From positions 1 through 23,434 of the forward strand of contig LPNZ01009059.1 of the NCBI GenBank assembly GCA_001655205.1: 23,434 nt of DNA. Reading direction: 5' to 3'. The notes under the pieces are model-generated. The model saw nothing but the letters and a program-made list of their open reading frames with translations, searched no databases and was not told where the DNA came from. This document shows, in pieces, positions 18,157-23,434 of the stretch. The translations under genes and the position numbers were made by a program. This DNA comes from Lenisia limosa. Lineage: Eukaryota > Breviatea. How positions within the stretch are numbered: position 1 is the stretch's first letter; the number at the start of each line of letters is the position of its first letter.

Positions 18157-19975
18157 ATGTTGGCCTTAGAAGCTAGCACAGGACGTGCCATTGAGTTTCT
18201 TGGTCCACAGGTTTGTTGTACTAACGTGCAATTTTTGTTAGTTTGTTCTTTCTAAACACTCTGCTTATTTTTTTAGGGAGGTGCAGACAATGTTTTGAGG
18301 GGAATCGGGTGCCTCAGGTGAGATACAGACATAATTGTATTGGGTTGCTTTATGATATCCATTTTAGAAACTTTTAAATATGGAATTTGGGATTTTGCTT
18401 GTGATGGGTTTCAGTAGTCTTCAACGTAGTTCTTACTTTTTGTTCATTTGCATTTTGACAGCATACATCAGATAAGTTACAGCATGGTGAGAATAATGGG
18501 CACAAATTGGGGAAAATGAAAGTAATGAAAAACCAACCCATACAACTCTAGACACTAAGTCCTAGTTGGCAACATTTATGGAAAAGGTCCTTTTTTTGGA
18601 ACAATAGGAAACTGTGAATGGAATTGCATGTGGGCATTTGTGAGATATGTGATGGGAGATAAACAAGTGAACAAAATTCTGGAACACACGTAAGAGAATC
18701 CTAATAGTTGTTGCCAAATTGTCATATGGTATTGCTATTCATCCCTCTGCTTAGTTCCCTGGCGTCGGAACTTATACCTGGCTTTGAAGAGGGCCTCAAT
18801 GACCTTACCACCCAGGTTTGGGGTCTTATGCTGCCTCTGATGTGTCCTTTCAATTATAATTTTCAGGCAATTCACAAAGTTTGCTCTTTACCACCCATCG
18901 AAATTTCCTTCGTTTTATTTTGTTTTTGTATTTGTCATCTGGCTTTTGTCTAGCTTTAGCGTTGGTTGCTTATGTTTGTTATTGCTTATTTTTTATTTGT
19001 TTGGGGTTTCAGATTATTCGTTTCGTGATTAGTACCTTTGCGCTATTCTTCACGAAATTTCCTTCGTTTACTCCCCCCCTCCCCGCTAGATCAATAAAGC
19101 CCGTCTGGTGAACCGCTTCTTCGGGTTGATTCACGTGTTAAACGGATTTGCATCTGCATCGCATGCTAATCGCGTGGACCAAGTACTCAGTCGTCTCAAA
19201 GTGAGGGGTGCTTGCAGTTTTCTGAAAAAAATTGCACTTTCGTATTTAACCTTTCAGTCTGCTGCGATGTTGTGTTTTTTCCCATTTGAGCAGTCCCATT
19301 TTGCCCTTACAGTTCCCTGCAAGGTCAACTCCGAAGATACAGTCAGGGGCTTATTTTGTATTTGAGCGACAAGTGCTGTATCCTATTTCTCACAAGCATC
19401 AGCTTGTTCGTGACGTTAAAGTTTCGACACTCGCGCGCCTCTCTTCATTTTCATGGTTTATGTGGATTGTCTTCGGTAAGGAACTTTCCGCAGTTTGTTA
19501 AGCGTTCTACTTTACGAAAAGTTCTAATTGCACAGACGTTGTGGCGGTTTTGCGTCTGCTGAGGCAACGCAACCGAAGTAGACGTGATGTATTGCGTCTT
19601 TTTCTCCATCTTATGTCCAACTTGGCTGATCTCCCACTGGCTTATATTTGGTGACTGGGCTTGACTAATGCAACGCGGGGGTAACACGAATTTTACCTAA
19701 ATTTACGTAAAAATAATATTAAAAAGAACAACAATTAAAATTCTTAGCCTATAATTTTTGGGAACTTAAACGCGAACTTTTAAATTTCACGTAAATTTAT
19801 TTTTTCGTGTACCCAACGGCCCTGTTGAGTGTGATGTTTAGAGACCCCCCTCCCTCCTCATTTCCCATCATGTTCTAGGAGTCAAGAGTCTCCATTGTTC
19901 CGTATTGGGAAGGTCAACACGGAGCTTTTGGGCCTGTTTGCTTCTATTTCTTCTGCAGCCACCAAATTCGTCTAA
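18157..19975 (+). CDS. PEX11: PEX11 family peroxisomal membrane elongation protein
   Basis: PEX11 proteins remodel and elongate the peroxisomal membrane before fission. Exons in phase: 18157-18210 (or from 18148 if an upstream exon exists), 18277-18317, 18755-18815, 19090-19200, 19343-19475 (acceptor 19313 is an in-frame alternative), 19536-19650 and 19879-19975, giving 203 aa. Family features in order: an N-terminal segment (GGADNVLRGIGCLSSLASEL) corresponding to the usual GRDK..R.IQY region; an amphipathic helix pair (LNDLTTQINKARLVNRFFGL); a central hydrophobic segment (SGAYFVFERQVLYPISHKH); LARLSSFSWFMWIVF; RRDVLRLFLHLMSNLADLPL; and the C-terminal membrane segment NTELLGLFASISSAATKFV. It is somewhat shorter than typical PEX11 (about 230-250 aa), so an N-terminal exon may be missing. 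Divergent from the nucleotidyltransferase and convergent with RRP6. Confidence 0.84.
18462..18486 (+). other. Possible cassette exon or spurious splice unit in PEX11 intron
   Basis: A 25-bp AG-GT-bounded stretch inside the 437-nt intron 18318-18754 encodes SIHQISYSM after the previous exon. Including it shifts phase for acceptor 18755, and would instead need the in-frame acceptor at 18708. The direct 18317-to-18755 join gives a better family match. Confidence 0.2.
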
Positions 19976-20079
19976 GTTGCTTGGTTCTTTTATTTTTAGT
20001 TCTTATCAGATAACATTTACCATCGTTGTTAATGAAATTTCAATCACTTTTATGATTGTAGTTACGAAATTTGGAAAAT

Positions 20080-20090
20080 AATAAAATAAA
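20080..20090 (+). promoter_or_regulatory. AATAAAATAAA poly(A) signal candidate for PEX11
   Basis: Overlapping AATAAA hexamers lie about 105 nt past the PEX11 stop, in the 193-bp spacer shared with the convergent RRP6 gene. Confidence 0.4.
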
Positions 20091-20168
20091 AAGCACTTGA
20101 CTCCTAACCTTGGTTGGTCTGATATTGAAACATGTACAATCAACAAAGTTCATGAGATGCATTGGGGT

Positions 20169-23100
20169 TTATTTAGCATTCCACTGAATTTCGTCCAAAA
20201 ACTGCTCTACTGATGTGGTTCGGTGGTCTGTGAGGATTAGATTTGCGAGAGCGAAAATAGAAAATAAACGTGGCTTCTTTGTTGGTAGGAAATATCAACC
20301 AAATAACATAAAAATAGGATATGAGTTAAAGGGAAACCCCCAAGCATTGAATAACACTCTCTTATTTTTTTAAACAAACAGGAGCTTACTCTGGTGTTGG
20401 GTAGGAGGATTCGGTTGAGGGGAAGACGGGACACTCTGCAAAGTCAAAAACTGACAAACACGAAAATCATGAGGACCACCACCTAGGTACCTTTGTTGTC
20501 TTGCGGGATATGGCGCTCAGCTTATAGATATCTGCAAGGGATGGACCGACCTTTGCGTTTTCCAACATTGAGTGGACTGCCTCAGCTTCCGCCATCTAAA
20601 ACGTTGGAACATGACCGACCTTTCAAATGAATATTCCATTTTTATCCGATTATTTCGGCTAATAATCAATACCAAGATGACATAATCATTTAGAGAAAGT
20701 GTGAGTGGGATATCAAGCTCCTTGCACGATATAGATGCATATGGCTTATGAATACAGAAATATGAGAATAATCATTAAAATGATCGATGATGAGCACATG
20801 TTGCTAATAAACATTCCTCACTCGGTCAGCACTTGGTTCAGTAGGCTGACAGATGTGCGAAGATGGTGCTGATCGCATTCCTTCGTTTTGGGGATGGAGA
20901 AAGACGGATATGTTTGCTGGAAGGTGAGGCTCCCAGAACATAAAACTTGATTATGTACATATCATATCTGTCCCCAGTATTTCGCTATCCAATCTGCCCA
21001 CATTGATTTGCAGCGGCAGGGGCAGTCCATGTCGACTCTTCGGCGTTCCAAGAGTGTTGGGAAGACTCAACCCAGCCAGCCTGCGAGAACATGGCACGCT
21101 AGGTGGTCAGCGATTCATTAGCGAACGTACCCAAGTATACAGTGACCATGATATGTCTTGACTGATTTTCCTTGGGAAATCAGATAGCAAATCGGTCAAG
21201 ACTTATCCCGGTCACTGTATATGATATATTATATCTAATACAAATAATATGATTCAATATTATTATCTTCAATTAATTTCCATCCCCTGAAACAGGAATA
21301 ATATGGTAAAGGTTGAACCATTTGAAGAAGACCCTCAAACTTGGTTTGAAGGAGAGGGCATGGTAGGGAATGGGGAGGCTTGGGGAGGAGGAGGAGGTGG
21401 CACAATAGTTTTCAAGTCGAGGTCTTCATTCTGTTGAATTAAAATACAAATCGAAGTGTGAATATAATATATACTGTTTGACAACCGCCCAAACCTTCAG
21501 CTGTCTTTCCATCACGGTGGCAATTTCCTTCTTGTAGCAGGTCAAGAACGCAGGTGCTGATTTGTCCAATTGCTGAATGTACTGCAAGACACTGTCCTCA
21601 GTTTTGGGACATGCTGCCCCGAGCCGGACAATGTGTGCAGGGTGAAGGACGTACCTGGTTTATTACTTCGCATGTCGTTTAACGATCAATAACTAAAGTT
21701 GAAATACAAGGGGGCAATGTTTAAATACCCCCCCCCCCCCNNNNNNNNNNNNNNNNNNNNNNNNNNNNNNNNNNNNNNNNNNNNNNNNNNNNNNNNNNNN
21801 NNNNNNNNNNNNNNNNNNNNNNNNNNNNNNNNNNNNNNNNNNNNNNNNNNNNNNNNNNNNNNNNNNNNNNNNNNNNNNNNNNNNNNNNNNNNNNNNNNNN
21901 NNNNNNNNNNNNNNNNNNNNNNNNNNNNNNNNNNNNNNNNNNNNNNNNNNNNNNNNNNNNNNNNNNNCTGTGTCACCTCAGGCTATAGAGTAAGAATGGT
22001 CTATGATAAGGTGAAAGATTTTGAGCTTCCCCCTCCCCACCTTGGTGAACGTTCTTGCTGCAATAGCCTGGGACCTGTTGGCAACTGAGGAGAGGTCTTC
22101 AGCACTTCGGTCTGCCAACATGCGGCGGAGACGGTCGTAGATGTAGAGAAGATAATGCGTATCACTTCTCGCGTACTCCATCATTTCCAGGGGGATCGGT
22201 CTGAGAGGTAAGCATAATACGTAGCAGCGATCAATAGCGAAACTTGACGAAAGCTTACCTTATTCTCCAGTCAGATTTTTGGTACTCTTTGTTTGCCTTG
22301 ACCCCGCAGAAATGGTCCAAAAGATAAGCCAGGCCAAACTTCGGGAATTCTATCATGTTAGACCAATTCCTTTGAAGACACTTAAATTCTTTACATCTAC
22401 AAGGATGGCTCAAAAAACAAACAAAAAAAAAACACACNNNNNNNNNNNNNNNNNNNNNNNNNNNNNNNNNNNNNNNNNNNNNNNNNNNNNNNNNNNNNNN
22501 NNNNNNNNNNNNNNNNNNNNNNNNNNNNNNNNNNNNNNTAGGTTCACAATGTAAACACCGAAGTCTCTCTGCAGCCAAAGAACGTCAGAGTCAGCTCCAT
22601 GAAGGACCTTCGGAGGTGATACTGGTACCCATGTGTTATACTATATTTCATCTGTAACGGCTTAAAGTTGATAAAGAATACCCAGGACTGCTTCATTATC
22701 CCCATACCTACCTTTACAATTTTTGGGTTGCACGTGAGCTCATTGAGAGCTTCAAGCTCGAGTTGAAGGGGGAAAGGATCGATGATGAAGTCTGTCAAGT
22801 AGGAGGGGGGGGGGGTGATATTCTACTTGTATGTTATATCAAAGTGAATCGTACATTTGGTATTTCTTGAGCAAAAGGCACAACTCATTACATTAAGCAT
22901 CTGACACAAGAATAGAGCAAGTACTCTTATTGCCACCCCTCACCTCTTGTACGAGATGAGATTTGAATAAGACAAGTTACTCCCAAATATGTGCGGTAAG
23001 AATGATGTTCGAGATCAATCGCAACCTAAAAAAAGTGAGATGAACACAGCATATTAGCGATTAAAATAAGATAGGGTCTCACCTCCTTGCAGTCTTTGAA

Positions 23101-23410
23101 GTGGTCCAAAAGTTCACTGAGTTGGTCGGGAGTTTCAACCCAAGTAAGGGGGCAGCTGAACGGTATTTAGTACAGATACTTCCATTTTACGCAATGATAC
23201 TTCCATTAGACGCAAAAACGAATATTCTTAGTAAATTTCCTACCCTCTTTGACAAGAAAAGAAAAGGCCTCGCAAAATTGATTACACCCAGCAACCTCAG
23301 ATCAGTGGAGGCAGTCTCAGTAATCTCATCAGTTACCCAAAAAGGCTCAAGCTCATTGATTTCGCGGTGGTAGGGATGAGCATAGTGACCAGACTTATCG
23401 GCTTGAACAG
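20169..23410 (-). CDS. RRP6: RRP6/EXOSC10, nuclear exosome 3'-5' exonuclease (5' end outside window)
   Basis: RRP6 is the RNase D-type DEDD-Y exonuclease of the nuclear exosome; it trims pre-rRNA and snoRNA and degrades aberrant RNA. Exons (minus): 23410-23296, 23155-23083, 23025-22944, 22791-22712, 22607-22539 (runs into gap), 22349-22259, 22200-22041, gap, 21654-21495, 21430-21341, 21080-21002, 20916-20822, 20595-20491, 20435-20390 and 20227-20169 (TAA). The N-terminal linker has [11 protein letters not shown]. Catalytic residues are all visible: [15 protein letters not shown] (Asp, Glu), [19 protein letters not shown] (Asp), and [14 protein letters not shown] (Asp, Tyr). [18 protein letters not shown] and SDWRIRPIPLEM are also strongly typical. 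An HRDC-region fragment follows ([20 protein letters not shown]). The C-terminal tail is proline/serine-rich and ends [12 protein letters not shown]. The N-terminal PMC2NT-type domain lies beyond the window. Confidence 0.95.
21140..21217. mobile_element. 78-bp MITE with CAGTGACC ends and TA duplication (Tc1/mariner-like)
   Basis: Inverted arms of about 29 bp: left starts CAGTGACCATGATATGTCTT; the right arm, reverse-complemented, starts CAGTGACCGGGATAAGTCTT. They match at 25 of 29 positions. The element is bounded by TA at 21138-21139 and 21218-21219, as expected for Tc1/mariner-type insertion, although the TATA context makes a 4-bp duplication equally readable. It is non-coding and lies in the RRP6 intron between exons 21430-21341 and 21080-21002. 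Confidence 0.75.
21741..21967. other. Assembly gap (227 N) in RRP6
   Basis: Abuts C12 on the plus strand. An exon with the start of the HRDC region is expected here, because flanking exons 22200-22041 and 21654-21495 do not join in phase without it. Confidence 0.9.
22438..22538. other. Assembly gap (101 N) in RRP6
   Basis: Cuts the exonuclease domain just after GVYIVNL, where the family has its Leu-Phe-Asp-Thr motif. The next visible exon (22349-22259) resumes about ten residues further on. Confidence 0.9.
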
Positions 23411-23434
23411 CTAATTAAAGTCATAGTAGTAATA

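Noticed and set aside
1-23434. Prokaryotic operons, CRISPR arrays, tRNA or rRNA genes
   Set aside because: The genes are interrupted by spliceosomal introns. No regularly spaced repeats and no tRNA or rRNA signatures were noticed on either strand.

Overview
The window is nuclear DNA of a very intron-dense, moderately AT-rich eukaryote. Nearly every gene is split into short exons by GT-AG introns, the shortest about 37-50 nt, and I count roughly 85 introns in 23 kb. I cannot name the species. The gene 1 family is, as I remember it, found in plants, algae and oomycete/diatom-type protists and not in animals or true fungi. With the gene compactness, this makes a free-living protist or alga most likely (inference). 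Eight runs of N are assembly gaps, and several abut long C or G homopolymers.

Layout: (1) 15-1709, plus strand, the 3' part of a gene for a single-pass membrane protein related to the plant DUF7906 family. (2) 2128-7848, plus strand, UTP14, an SSU-processome rRNA-biogenesis factor in 27 visible exons. (3) 8665-11659, plus strand, a histidine-rich cation diffusion facilitator (zinc-type transporter) in 16 exons, with a possible second last exon ending at 11841. (4) 12073-17439, minus strand, a terminal nucleotidyltransferase of the TRF4/Cid1/TUTase superfamily with a long Lys/Glu-rich N-terminal region. (5) 18157-19975, plus strand, a PEX11 peroxisome-proliferation protein. (6) 20169-23410, minus strand, the nuclear-exosome 3'-5' exonuclease RRP6 (EXOSC10), missing its 5' end. 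Genes 3 and 4 converge, 4 and 5 diverge, and 5 and 6 converge.

Three of the six genes (UTP14, the terminal nucleotidyltransferase and RRP6) act on nuclear RNA. RRP6 and TRF4-type polymerases cooperate in known eukaryotes (exosome and TRAMP), and UTP14 works on the pre-rRNA that the exosome trims. The transporter, PEX11 and the DUF7906-like protein have no obvious link to them. Chance adjacency is possible.

Exon models were built by hand. I required GT-AG boundaries, preserved reading phase across every junction, and agreement with remembered family motifs. Summed exon lengths are divisible by three for the transporter, PEX11 and gene 1. The most unusual signals are the splice sites. Many introns begin GTTGG or GTGGG, and several have uninterrupted G8-G11 tracts right after the GT, while some acceptors follow C11-C12 tracts. 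Two small inverted-repeat transposons (MITEs) lie inside introns, one with a perfect 8-bp target duplication, plus a solo arm of the second family.
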